A DNA stretch of 64,000 nt from Bradyrhizobium sp. CB1650 (GTDB lineage: Bacteria > Pseudomonadota > Alphaproteobacteria > Rhizobiales > Xanthobacteraceae), in the NCBI RefSeq assembly GCF_029761915.1, contig NZ_CP121695.1, positions 1,889,501-1,953,500 on the forward strand, read 5' to 3'. Below the pieces are notes generated by a model that worked only from the letters and a program-made list of their open reading frames with translations, ran no database searches and was not told where the DNA came from. Position numbers and translations under genes: made by a program. Shown piece after piece: positions 20,222-29,059 of the stretch (its first letter is position 1; each line of letters opens with the position of its first letter).

Positions 20222-21097
20222 ATGCCTGATTTCCACGGCGTCTTTCCCTATCTCGTCTCGCCCGTCGACGCCGACGGCGCGGTTCGCACGAACGTCCTCG
20301 GCAGGCTCTGCGACGATTTGATCGGTGCCGGCGTGCACGGACTGACGCCATTGGGATCGACCGGCGAGTTCGCCTATCTCAATGCCGCGCAGCGCACCAC
20401 TGTGGTGCAGACGACCATTGGGGCCGCGACGGGCCGCGTGCCGGTGGTGGCCGGTGTCGCCTCGACCTCGACTGCGGATGCGGTGGCACAGGCAAAGACA
20501 TATCAGAAGCTCGGCGCCGACGGCATTCTGGCGATCCTGGAAGCCTACTTCCCGCTCGCCGACGCGCAGGTCGAATCCTACTTCCGCGGCATCGCGGATG
20601 CCGTCGACATTCCCGTCGTCATCTACACCAATCCGCAATTCCAACGCTCCGACCTGACGCTCGACGTCATCGCGCGTCTCGCCGAGCACCCGCGCATCGG
20701 CTACATCAAGGACGCATCGACCAACACCGGCCGGCTGCTCTCGATCATGAATCGCTGCGGCGATCGCTTGCGCGTGTTCTCGGCCTCGGCCCACATCCCG
20801 GCAGCCGTGATGCTGATCGGTGGTCTCGGCTGGATGGCGGGGCCGGCCTGCATCATCCCGCGCCAGAGCGTTGCTCTCTACGATCTCTGCAAGGCCGGCC
20901 GCTGGGACGAGGCCATGGCGCTCCAGCGCAAGCTCTGGCGCATCAACGAAGCCTTCGCCCGGTTCAATCTCGCCGCCTGCATCAAGGCGGGCCTTTCGAT
21001 GCAGGGCTACGACATCGGCGATCCCGTCCCGCCGCAAGCCGCGCTTAACGCCGAGCAGCGCAAGATCGTGGAAGCGGCGTTGCGGGAGCTGGCGTAG
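20222..21097 (+). CDS. DapA/NanA-family aldolase (dihydrodipicolinate synthase family)
   Basis: The 291-residue protein is a class I TIM-barrel lyase: [14 protein letters not shown] start, [15 protein letters not shown] pyruvate-binding motif, Tyr in VVIYTNPQF, and Schiff-base Lys in [12 protein letters not shown]. Members include dihydrodipicolinate synthase, N-acetylneuraminate lyase and sugar-acid aldolases. True DapA is usually encoded elsewhere and this stand-alone copy is more likely catabolic, but its substrate cannot be read. Start ATG 20222 has only a weak ribosome site. Confidence 0.85.
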   Translation: MPDFHGVFPYLVSPVDADGAVRTNVLGRLCDDLIGAGVHGLTPLGSTGEFAYLNAAQRTTVVQTTIGAATGRVPVVAGVASTSTADAVAQAKTYQKLGADGILAILEAYFPLADAQVESYFRGIADAVDIPVVIYTNPQFQRSDLTLDVIARLAEHPRIGYIKDASTNTGRLLSIMNRCGDRLRVFSASAHIPAAVMLIGGLGWMAGPACIIPRQSVALYDLCKAGRWDEAMALQRKLWRINEAFARFNLAACIKAGLSMQGYDIGDPVPPQAALNAEQRKIVEAALRELA

Positions 21098-21312
21098 GTC
21101 GTGATCTGGCGACACGTTTACGCTGCCTGACCGAGTGGTTCGTTGCTCACGATTGGGACAAAAGGTCACTGCTTCATCCCAATTCCGGTCGGACTTGAAA
21201 CCTCTGCGCGTCTGGAGCGTTGCTGCGAGAGCTGCGTTTGGGCGGGCTCAAGATGCACCTCGCGTTCAACGATCTTCAATTTTGTTTCCGGCACGCGGAA
21301 CGGTGAGCCGGC

Positions 21313-22392
21313 ATGGACCGTCGCCTCGGAATCGCTGCGTCAATACTGGCAATCGTGTTGCTCCTGGCGACCGCCGCGAAAATCCAGTTTGCGCCATGGA
21401 CGAGCCCGGTCGCCCGCGCGGTTGAGCCACGCGGTCCACTCTCGGATGCCGAGAAAGCGAGCATCGACATCTTCGACCGCGTATCTCCGTCGGTCGTTCA
21501 GGTCGCAGCGAGATCTGCGGCCAACCCGCTGATGGAAGAAGGGCGCGCGGCCTCCGGCACTGGATTTATCTGGGATAATGATGGTCACATCGTCACCAAC
21601 AATCATGTGGTCGAGAATGCCAACGAAGTCGCGGTTCGCTTCGCATCGGGCGAGGTCACGAAAGTCGACCTGGTCGGGACAGCGCCGAACTACGACCTTG
21701 CCGTGCTCCGGATCAGGAGCGTGCGCCAACTGCCTCCGCCCGTGGCACTCGGCAGCTCGAGCGATCTGAGGGTGGGCCAATCGGCCTTCGCCATCGGCAA
21801 TCCCTTTGGCCTCGATGAGTCGATGACGAGCGGGATCATCAGCGCATTGAAGCGCCGGTTGCCAACTAATGCAGGGCGCGAGATCTCCAACGTGATCCAG
21901 ACCGATGCCGCGATCAATCCCGGTAATTCGGGTGGACCATTGCTCGATTCGGCGGGGCGGTTGATCGGCGTCACCTCGGCCATCATCTCCCCGTCGGGGT
22001 CAAATGCCGGCATCGGCTTTGCCATTCCGATCGATGTGGTGAATCGGGTGGTCCCCGAGTTGATCAAGAATGGGCGGGTACCGACCCCTGGCATTGGCAT
22101 CGTCGCGGCGAATGAGGATGTCGCCACACGCATCGGCGTCGAGGGACTGATTGTGGTTCGCACGTCGCCCGGCAGCCCAGCCGAGCGCGCAGGCCTACGC
22201 GGGGTGAATTTCACGACGGGCGCGCTCGGTGACGTCATCACGGAAGCCGATGGCAAGCCGGTGCGCCGGCTGTCCGACCTTACGGACCAACTCGAGCAGC
22301 TCGGGACGGGACACTCGGTGCGATTGACCGTCAAGCACGGTTCGGAAACGCGCGACGTCAATGTGGACATTGTCGACGTCAGCCGATCCTAG
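21313..22392 (+). CDS. Membrane-anchored S1C (DegP/HtrA-like) serine protease
   Basis: The 359-residue protein has an N-terminal anchor or signal (about 5-22), a trypsin-like domain with an intact triad (His98 in VTNNHVV, Asp128 in NYDLAVLRI, Ser206 in NPGNSGGPLL), and one PDZ domain (about 265-355). It would act on the periplasmic side in protein quality control. The layout with one PDZ is like DegS. Unlike the degenerate relative at 19143-20009 it keeps every catalytic residue. The gap upstream (21098-21312) holds no gene I can support and looks less GC-rich. Confidence 0.9.
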   Translation: MDRRLGIAASILAIVLLLATAAKIQFAPWTSPVARAVEPRGPLSDAEKASIDIFDRVSPSVVQVAARSAANPLMEEGRAASGTGFIWDNDGHIVTNNHVVENANEVAVRFASGEVTKVDLVGTAPNYDLAVLRIRSVRQLPPPVALGSSSDLRVGQSAFAIGNPFGLDESMTSGIISALKRRLPTNAGREISNVIQTDAAINPGNSGGPLLDSAGRLIGVTSAIISPSGSNAGIGFAIPIDVVNRVVPELIKNGRVPTPGIGIVAANEDVATRIGVEGLIVVRTSPGSPAERAGLRGVNFTTGALGDVITEADGKPVRRLSDLTDQLEQLGTGHSVRLTVKHGSETRDVNVDIVDVSRS

Positions 22393-22414
22393 CCGACCAA
22401 TCGTGTGTTCGCCC

Positions 22415-22433
22415 GTGCATGGCGCCCATGCAC
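22415..22433 (+). terminator. 8-bp perfect hairpin after the S1C protease
   Basis: gtgcatgg and ccatgcac flank a 3-base loop 23 bases after the protease stop. No T-run follows, so termination is only suggested by position. Confidence 0.35.
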
Positions 22434-22520
22434 CCGGCGCCCATCGGGCTCATCGAGTTGTTTCGTCGGGGAAATCCGCTAAAACCCGCCCGTCAAATCT
22501 GACTTGAGGAATACAGCGGA

Positions 22521-24841
22521 ATGAACATTCTTCCCGGCAATTTGCGTTTCGGGGCGGGGCAACCCGTCAAGCGTTTGGAAGACCAGCGGCTGCTCACAGG
22601 GAAGGGACAGTTCATCGACGACAAGCCGGAGGACGGCGCGCTGTGGCTGCACGTCCTGCGCTCGCCGCATGCTCACGCCAAGATCGTCTCGATCGATACC
22701 AGCGCTGCGGCGGCAATGCCGGGCGTCGCGGCCGTCTATACCGGCGCCGACGTGGTGAAGGATGACATCGGCAGCATCCCGACCCTCAACATCTTCAAGC
22801 GCCCCGACGGCAGGCCGATGACGGTGCCGCCGCGTCGCCTGCTCGCCCATGAGGTGTGCGCTACGGCGGCGAGGCAGTGGCGGCGGTGGTGGCCTCCTCG
22901 CGCGTTCTGGCGCACGGCGCGGCCGAGGCGATCGTGGTCGAGTACGATGTGCAGCCGGCGGTGGTCGATCCCGTCGAGGCGGTGAAGCCTGGTGCGCCCG
23001 TGGTATGGCCGGAGGCGCCCGACAACATCGTCGGCGCCATGAGCTATGGCGATGCGGCCAAGGTCGACGAGGCCTTTGCTAAGGCCGCGCATACCGTCGA
23101 GCTCGACATCGTCAGCCAGCGGCTCGTGCCCTCGGCGATGGAGCCGCGCTCGACCATTGCCGAGATCGACAGGAAGTCGGGCCGCCTCTTGCTGCACGTG
23201 CAGTCGCAGACGCCGGCTTCGACCCGCGACGTGCTGGCGGAGGCCGTGCTCAAGCGTCCCAAGGACAGCGTCCGCGTGCTGGTCGGCGACATCGGCGGCG
23301 GTTTTGGCCAGAAGACCAACCTCTATCCCGAGGACGGCATCGTCGCTTACGCCGCGACCAAGCTGAACAAGAAGATCCGCTGGCGCGGCGACCGCACCGA
23401 CGAGTTCGTCAGCGGCACCCATGGCCGCGACCTCACCTCGACCGCGTCGTTCGCGCTGGATGAGAAGGGCAGGGTGCTGGCCTATCGCGTCGCGTCGATC
23501 GGTTGCACCGGCGCTTATTCCTCGGGTGCGGCCAACATCATCCCGCTGGTGCTCGGGCCCTTCGTGCAGACCGGCGTCTACGACCTGCCGCTGGTGCATT
23601 TCGAAGTGAAGACGGTGATGACGCACACCGCACCAGTCGGCGCCTATCGCGGCGCCGGTCGGCCCGAGGCCGTCTTCATCGTCGAGCGCCTCTTTGATGC
23701 TGCCGCGCGAAAGATCGGCATGGATCCGCGTGCCATCCGCAAAGCGAACTACATCAAGCCTGCACAGCTCCCCTACACGAATGCGGCCGGCCAGGTTTAT
23801 GATTCCGGTGCCTTCGCGCACATGCTCGACCGCGCCACCAAGCTCGCCGACTGGGACGGCTTTGCCGCACGCAAGAGGGCGGCGAAGAAGAAGGGTCTGC
23901 TCTATGGACGCGGGCTCACCTCCTACATCGAATGGACCGGCGGCCGCGCGCACACCGAGAAGGTCAGCCTGCACGCGACCTCGCAGGGTCGCGTCATCCT
24001 GCATTCCGGCACCCAGGCGATGGGGCAGGGGCTGCAGACCACCTACACGCAGATGATCTCCGAGACGCTCGGCATTCCCATGGACCAGATCGACGTCGTC
24101 CAGGGCGACACCGATCTTGCGATGGGTTTCGGCAGCGTCGGTTCGCGCTCTTTGTTCGTCGGCGGTACTGCGGTCGCGGTCTCCTCCAACGACCTGATTC
24201 AGAAGGCGCGCGAGAAGGCGGCCAATGTACTCGAGACGTCGGTGGAGGACATCGAGTATCGGGGCGGCATGCTCACCGTGGTCGGCACCGACCGCCGCAT
24301 CAGCCTGTTCGACCTCGCCGAGAAAGAAGGCGGCGCCAAGCTCAGCGTCGATTCGGAGGGCGAGGTTGACGGACCGAGCTGGCCGAACGGCACGCATATC
24401 TGCGAGGTCGAGATCGATCCCGAGACCGGCGTCTCCCGCGTCGTGCGCTACACCACGGTCGACGACGTCGGCGTGGCCGTGAACCCGATGCTGGTCACGG
24501 GCCAGATCCATGGCGGCGTCGCGCAGGGCATCGGCCAGGCGCTTTATGAAGGCGTGTCCTATGATGCGGACGGCCAGCTCCTCACCGCGAGCTATCAGGA
24601 CTACTGCATCCCGCGCGCTGACGACGTGCCGCCGATCGTGGTGACGCTCGACGATTCAGCACCCTGCCGCACCAATCCGCTGGGTGCCAAGGGCTGCGGC
24701 GAATCCGGTGCCATTGGCGGCCCGCCCTGTGTCACCAACGGCGTGATGGACGCGCTCGCCGAGCTCGGCATCACCCAGCTCAACACCCCGCTCACGCCGC
24801 AGAAGATCTGGCAGGCGATCAGGGACGCGAAGACGGGTTAG
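22521..24841 (+). pseudogene. Molybdopterin-binding large subunit, CO dehydrogenase/xanthine dehydrogenase family, frameshifted
   Basis: Two overlapping frames together encode one protein of about 773 residues. Frame one (from ATG 22521) runs through LEDQRLLTGKGQFIDD to RRLLAHEV; the next frame resumes at 22856 with VRYGGEAVAAVVAS and continues to the end. One base is missing at about 22854-22857. The rest is well preserved: GDIGGGFGQKTNLYPED, AYRGAGRPEAVF, GTQAMGQGLQTTYTQM and GAKGCGESGAIG. AYRGAGR marks the form II group rather than true CoxL (AYRCSFR). No FAD or iron-sulfur subunit gene adjoins it. It is either a recent pseudogene or a sequencing error. Confidence 0.85.
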
Positions 24842-24873
24842 TCGTTCGTCGGCCGCTGCCCCAAACTCAGCAC

Positions 24874-24899
24874 GTCGTCCCGGCCTTCGCCGGGACGAC
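24874..24899. repeat. 11-bp inverted repeat between convergent genes
   Basis: gtcgtcccggc and gccgggacgac form a perfect hairpin with a 4-base loop between the molybdopterin subunit and the acyl-CoA dehydrogenase that faces it. It probably acts as a bidirectional terminator; related to the cgtcccgg repeat at 44946. Confidence 0.6.
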
Positions 24900-24924
24900 A
24901 CTGAATGCTTGGCGCGAACGAGCG

Positions 24925-26121
24925 CTAAATCCCCAGCATCATCTTCGCGATGATGTCGCGCTGGATCTCGGAGGTGCCGCCGAAGATCGTATAGGCCCGG
25001 CCGTTGAGATATTCCGGCACGACCGTCAGCATGTCCTCGGGCGTCGCGGGTTCGTGGTTGAGCTTGTAGAGCGGGCGCATCGGCTCGACGGCGAGGGCGT
25101 CGTGGCCGATCACGTCGGCGCCCAGCCGCGTCACCGCCTGGCGGATTTCACTGTTGCGCAGCTTCAGGATTGACGACACCGCACCAGGATTCTGACCGGT
25201 CTGCAGCGCCGAGAGCACGCGCAGTTCGGTCATCTCCAGCGCGTCGATGTCGACCTCGACCTCGGAGATGCGGGTTGCGATCTCAGGGCTATCGATCGCG
25301 CGTCCCGTGAGATCGGACTCCGCGAGCTCCGCGATCGCTCGCAACCCCTCGCGCAGTTTTGCCGAGGCGATGCCGGAGCCGCGCTCGAACTCGAGCAGAT
25401 ATTTGCCGTAGGTCCAGCCCTTGCCTTCCTCGCCGACGCGGTTGGCGACGGGCACCCGCACATCGTCGAAAAACACCTGGTTGACCTTGTGGTCGCCGCC
25501 GATGGTGAGAATGGGGCGCGTCGTGATGCCCGGCGTCTTCATGTCGATCAGGACAAAGCTGATGCCGTCCTGCTGCCGCGGTCCGTCGCTGGTGCGCACC
25601 AGCGCGAACATGCGGTTGGCATGGTGCGCATGCGTCGTCCAGATCTTGGTGCCGTTGATGATGTAGTCGTCACCGTCGCGTACCGCGCGCGTCTTCAGCG
25701 AGGAGAGGTCGGAGCCGGAGCCCGGCTCGGAATAGCCCTGGCACCAATAGTCCTCCCCGGAGAGGATGCGCGGCAGATAGAAATTCTTCTGCTCTGGGCT
25801 GCCGAAGCCGATGATGACCGGACCGACCATCTTCACGCCCATTACGTTGACATTGGGCACGCCGGCCCGCGCGCATTCGGTCTCGAAGATCCAGCGTTGT
25901 GCCGGCGTCCAGTCCGGTCCGCCATGTTCCGTCGGCCAGCCCGGCGCGCCCCACCCCTCGCGGTGCAGCGCGCGCTGCCAGGCCATGCCGATGTCCGGAT
26001 CGGAGAACACGGACGGCGTCAGCGCGGTCGCGCGCTTCATCTCGTCGGTGAGATTCTTCGCAATGAAGCCGCGCACCTCGTCCTGGAAGGCGCGCTCGTC
26101 GGCATTGAACGACAGATCCAT
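24925..26121 (-). CDS. Acyl-CoA dehydrogenase
   Basis: The 398-residue flavoenzyme has the three-domain ACAD fold: GWGAPGWPTEHGGPDW, FAD motif QGYSEPGSGSDLSSLKT, IINGTKIWTTHAHHA, and a C-terminal FGGTSEIQRDIIAK. The usual MCAD-type Glu of YEGT is Gly in this last motif; a Glu in LLEFERGSGIA lies where isovaleryl- and some steroid-side-chain dehydrogenases keep the base. It is the last gene of a three-gene operon, 15 bases after a second, more divergent dehydrogenase, suggesting a heteromeric enzyme. It would introduce a double bond into an acyl-CoA; the substrate is unknown. Confidence 0.9.
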   Translation of the reverse strand: MDLSFNADERAFQDEVRGFIAKNLTDEMKRATALTPSVFSDPDIGMAWQRALHREGWGAPGWPTEHGGPDWTPAQRWIFETECARAGVPNVNVMGVKMVGPVIIGFGSPEQKNFYLPRILSGEDYWCQGYSEPGSGSDLSSLKTRAVRDGDDYIINGTKIWTTHAHHANRMFALVRTSDGPRQQDGISFVLIDMKTPGITTRPILTIGGDHKVNQVFFDDVRVPVANRVGEEGKGWTYGKYLLEFERGSGIASAKLREGLRAIAELAESDLTGRAIDSPEIATRISEVEVDIDALEMTELRVLSALQTGQNPGAVSSILKLRNSEIRQAVTRLGADVIGHDALAVEPMRPLYKLNHEPATPEDMLTVVPEYLNGRAYTIFGGTSEIQRDIIAKMMLGI

Positions 26122-26136
26122 GATGTGCTCCTTGCG

Positions 26137-27285
26137 TCAGGCAGGCACGGCGGTGCGGCCGAGCTCGGCATGGCGGCGATAGTGATGCGCACTGCCGCCG
26201 AACAGCGTGTCGAAAGCGACGAGCCGCTTGAAATAGGCACCGACCTCGAGCTCCTCGGTGACGCCCATGCCGCCGTGAAGCTGGATCGACTGCTCGCCGA
26301 CGAAGCGCGCGCATTTGCCGATCTTCGCCTTCGCGCCTGACGCAGCCCGCGCGCGCTCGACTGGCTCGGCATCGACCTTCAGCGCGGCGCGCAGAGCCAT
26401 CGAGCGCGCCTCGTCAACCTGCATCGCCATGTCGGCGAGGCGATGGCGGATCACCTGATTGGCGGAGAGCGGCCGGCCAAACTGCTTGCGGATCTTGGTG
26501 TACTCCAGCGTCGTCGCCAGCAGCGTCTGCATAATGCCGACAGCCTCCGCGCCGAGCGCGGCCATGGCGCGGTCAGCGGTCCATTGGATTGCGGGCAGCG
26601 CGTCGGGACCGTCGCCGAGCAGAGCGTCCTCCGGCAGATGGACGTCGGACAGCTCGACATTGCAGGCGCGCCCGCCGCCAAGGCGCGGGTAGTCGGTAGT
26701 TGCGAGGCTGGGCGTCTGCGCCGGCACCAGGAACAGGCCGATCCGTCCCGACGGACCCTGATGATCGTGAATGTGCGCTGAGACGATGATCTCGTCGGCC
26801 GCGTGGCCGTCGAGCACCGCGATCTTGCTGCCGGCAAGGCGCCAGCCTTGCGCGGTCTTGTTGGCGATGGTCGCGACCTTGGCAAGATCGAAGCGTGCCG
26901 CGCGTTCAAAATGCGCAAAAGCGAGCTTCAACGATCCGTCGGCGATCTTCGGCAATCTTGCCTGTTTCTGCGCAGTGCTGCCGCATCTGTCGATCAGTCC
27001 AGCCCCCAGCACGACCGTTGCGACATAAGGCTCGGACACCAATCCGCGGCCGAACGCTTCCATCAAAATGCCGATCTCGATTGCGCCGCCGCCAAGGCCG
27101 CCGAACTCTTCCGCGATCGGCAGCGCCAGCCAGCCGAGCTCGGCGAACTGCTTCCACACCGCGGGACTGAAGCCGAGCGGATCGTTCGCCATCTTGCGGC
27201 GATGGTCGGCATCGTAGCTTTCGGCCACGAAACGCTCGGCGCTCTCGCGCAGCAACCTTTGTTCGTCGCTGAGATTGAGGTCCAT
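26137..27285 (-). CDS. Acyl-CoA dehydrogenase-like subunit (divergent)
   Basis: The 382-residue protein is clearly ACAD-like (LALPIAEEFGGLGGGAIEIGIL, QFGRPLSANQVIRHRLADM, LHGGMGVTEELEVGAYFKRL) but lacks the FAD-contact motif SEPGSGSD; the corresponding region reads AFAHFERAARFDLAKV. The C-terminal GTSE segment is also absent. This matches the weaker partner of heteromeric ACADs such as the alpha2beta2 enzymes of steroid side-chain oxidation. Its ribosome site (CGGAG) lies inside the end of the upstream crotonase gene, and the canonical dehydrogenase follows after 15 bases. Confidence 0.88.
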   Translation of the reverse strand: MDLNLSDEQRLLRESAERFVAESYDADHRRKMANDPLGFSPAVWKQFAELGWLALPIAEEFGGLGGGAIEIGILMEAFGRGLVSEPYVATVVLGAGLIDRCGSTAQKQARLPKIADGSLKLAFAHFERAARFDLAKVATIANKTAQGWRLAGSKIAVLDGHAADEIIVSAHIHDHQGPSGRIGLFLVPAQTPSLATTDYPRLGGGRACNVELSDVHLPEDALLGDGPDALPAIQWTADRAMAALGAEAVGIMQTLLATTLEYTKIRKQFGRPLSANQVIRHRLADMAMQVDEARSMALRAALKVDAEPVERARAASGAKAKIGKCARFVGEQSIQLHGGMGVTEELEVGAYFKRLVAFDTLFGGSAHHYRRHAELGRTAVPA

Positions 27286-27290
27286 CGTGG

Positions 27291-28145
27291 CTACTCCGCG
27301 GCTGCCGGCGGCTTGCGCACCGAAGGATGCAGGCCGGATGGGTCGACCACCATACCGAACTCCTGGAGGTTATGGGCGTGGCAGAGCTGATGCAGCGCAA
27401 AGGCCTGATCGATCGCGGCGGGCTGGCCCATGACGTCGACCGAGCGGTTGACGGCTTCCTTGGTCAGCTTCAGCGCAAACGACGGTTTCGCCGCGATCCG
27501 GCGCGCCAGATCCAGAACGCGCGATGAGAGCTCCGCACGGGGCGCGACCTGGTTGACCATGCCGAGCTGATGGGCTTGCTGCGCGCTCCAGCTATCGGCC
27601 GTGAACAGAAACTCCTTGGCTTTGCGCGCGCCCAGCTCCCAGGGGTGCACGAACCATTCGACGCCGCAGACGCCCATGGTAACGACAGGATCGCAGAACT
27701 GCGCGTCGTCACTGGCGACGATGAGGTCGCAGGCCCAGGCCAACATCAGCCCGCCGGCGATGCATTTGCCGTGCACCTCGGCTATGGTCGGCTTGGCGAG
27801 GTTGCGCCAGCGCCGGGTGATCTGGAGATAAATTTCCTGCTCACGCGCGAAGCGGCCATGAGCGTTGGCTTCAGCGAAGCCGCCCCAATTTCCGATCGGC
27901 GGAAAATCGATGCCTGCGGCATTCTTGCCGCCAGGGCGCAGGTCATGACCGGAGGAGAAGTGCGGACCGTTGCCGGCGAGGATGATCACCTTGACCACAT
28001 CGTCCTGCACGGCCGCATCGAAGGCGGCGTTGAGATCGTAGGTCATTTGCAGGTTCTGCGCGTTGCGCGCCTCCGGCCGATTCATCACGATCCGGGTAAT
28101 CGCCGGCTCCGGCCTCTCCACGAGGATGGTCTCGAATGAAGACAT
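27291..28145 (-). CDS. Enoyl-CoA hydratase/isomerase (crotonase) family protein lacking both catalytic Glu
   Basis: This 284-residue crotonase-fold protein has the CoA-binding segment FSSGHDLRPGGK and the oxyanion region CIAGGLMLAWACDLIVAS. In rat mitochondrial hydratase the two catalytic glutamates are 20 residues apart (144 and 164). The matching positions here are Met134 and Val154 (CDPVVTMGV), so simple hydratase activity is doubtful. It may be an isomerase, hydrolase or lyase variant. GGGGAG lies 6 bases before ATG 28145. First gene of an operon with two acyl-CoA dehydrogenases. Confidence 0.85.
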   Translation of the reverse strand: MSSFETILVERPEPAITRIVMNRPEARNAQNLQMTYDLNAAFDAAVQDDVVKVIILAGNGPHFSSGHDLRPGGKNAAGIDFPPIGNWGGFAEANAHGRFAREQEIYLQITRRWRNLAKPTIAEVHGKCIAGGLMLAWACDLIVASDDAQFCDPVVTMGVCGVEWFVHPWELGARKAKEFLFTADSWSAQQAHQLGMVNQVAPRAELSSRVLDLARRIAAKPSFALKLTKEAVNRSVDVMGQPAAIDQAFALHQLCHAHNLQEFGMVVDPSGLHPSVRKPPAAAE

Positions 28146-28173
28146 CGCGCTCCCCTGGCGTTTTCATCTTGGT

Positions 28174-28203
28174 GTTATAGTTGCCCCGAGTTGACTATGT
28201 CGG
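28174..28203 (-). promoter_or_regulatory. Possible sigma-70 promoter of the crotonase-ACAD operon
   Basis: On the minus strand CCGACA, an 18-base spacer and TATAAC end about 29 bases before the crotonase ATG. The -10 box matches 5 of 6 consensus bases and the -35 box 4 of 6. By eye only. Confidence 0.35.
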
Positions 28204-28310
28204 CCGGTGATAGGCAAGAGGCTTGCGTCAGTCGGCTGCACGACGCCGCGAGCTGGCGTTCCAAGCGCACATTCTGATAGGTTGACTTCGTTTCCACCGG
28301 GAGAAATTTG

Positions 28311-28919
28311 ATGCGCAAGTTCCTGACCGTGCTGGCAGCGCTGGCTTCGCTCAGCCTGACCAACTGTGGCTACAACGCGATCCAGAGCCAGGATGAGCAG
28401 ATCAAGGCCAACTGGTCGGAGGTCGTGAACCAATATCAGCGACGCGCCGATCTCGTGCCCAACCTCGTCAACTCGGTGAAGGGCTTTGCCCAGCAGGAGA
28501 AGGACGTCCTGCTCGGGGTTACCAACGCGCGTGCCAAGGTCGGCAGTATCCAGGCAACGCCGGAGGTGCTGAATGATCCCGCAGCGTTCCAGAAATTCCA
28601 GGCCGCTCAAGGCGAGCTCTCCAGCGCGCTGTCGCGCCTGCTGGTGGTCACGGAGAATTACCCGCAGCTCAAGTCGGATGCCTTGTTCAAGGACTTGATG
28701 TCGCAGCTCGAAGGCACCGAGAACCGCATCACGGTGGCGCGCAACCGCTACATCAAGGCGGTGCAGGACTATAACGTCACCATCCGCTCGTTCCCGACCA
28801 ATCTCACAGCGATGGCGTTCGGCTACAAGGACAAGCCAAATTTCACGGTCGAGAACGAGAAGGAGATCTCGACCGCGCCGAAGGTTGATTTCAACCCGGC
28901 GCCCGCGCCGTCAAAATAA
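28311..28919 (+). CDS. lemA: LemA family lipoprotein
   Basis: The 202-residue protein begins with a lipoprotein signal (LASLSLTNCG, lipobox Cys near residue 19) and carries the LemA helical core: QDEQIKANWSEVVNQYQRRADLVPNLV, VTNARAKV, and IKAVQDYNVTIRSFP. LemA proteins are membrane-anchored helical bundles of unclear role, very often encoded with TPM-domain proteins as here. ATG 28311 follows GGGAGA. The next two genes are TPM proteins on the same strand. Confidence 0.93.
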   Translation: MRKFLTVLAALASLSLTNCGYNAIQSQDEQIKANWSEVVNQYQRRADLVPNLVNSVKGFAQQEKDVLLGVTNARAKVGSIQATPEVLNDPAAFQKFQAAQGELSSALSRLLVVTENYPQLKSDALFKDLMSQLEGTENRITVARNRYIKAVQDYNVTIRSFPTNLTAMAFGYKDKPNFTVENEKEISTAPKVDFNPAPAPSK

Positions 28920-28954
28920 GCGCGTTTCGATTCAGATGCGCGCCACATCCTCCG

Positions 28955-29059
28955 CTGTCATTCCCCGCGAAAGCGGGGAATCCAGTGCGCCGCGGCGTCT
29001 CGGTTCAAGCGCAACCGCCTTTGGAACACTGGATCGCGCGCCTCCGCGGGCGATGACAG
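28955..29059. repeat. Dispersed repeat (tcattccccgcgaaagcggggaatccag ... gggcgatgaca), copy 1
   Basis: The element has a hairpin at each end (ttccccgcgaaagcggggaa on the left, cgcgcctccgcgggcg on the right) and complementary termini ctgtcat/atgacag. Similar copies are at 50872-50970 and 57098-57200. This copy separates lemA from the TPM gene and its right end contains that gene's probable start codon. Confidence 0.85.

Noticed and set aside
21135..21532. Short plus-strand ORFs before the S1C protease
   Set aside because: They overlap the protease in other frames and have no ribosome site or family likeness.
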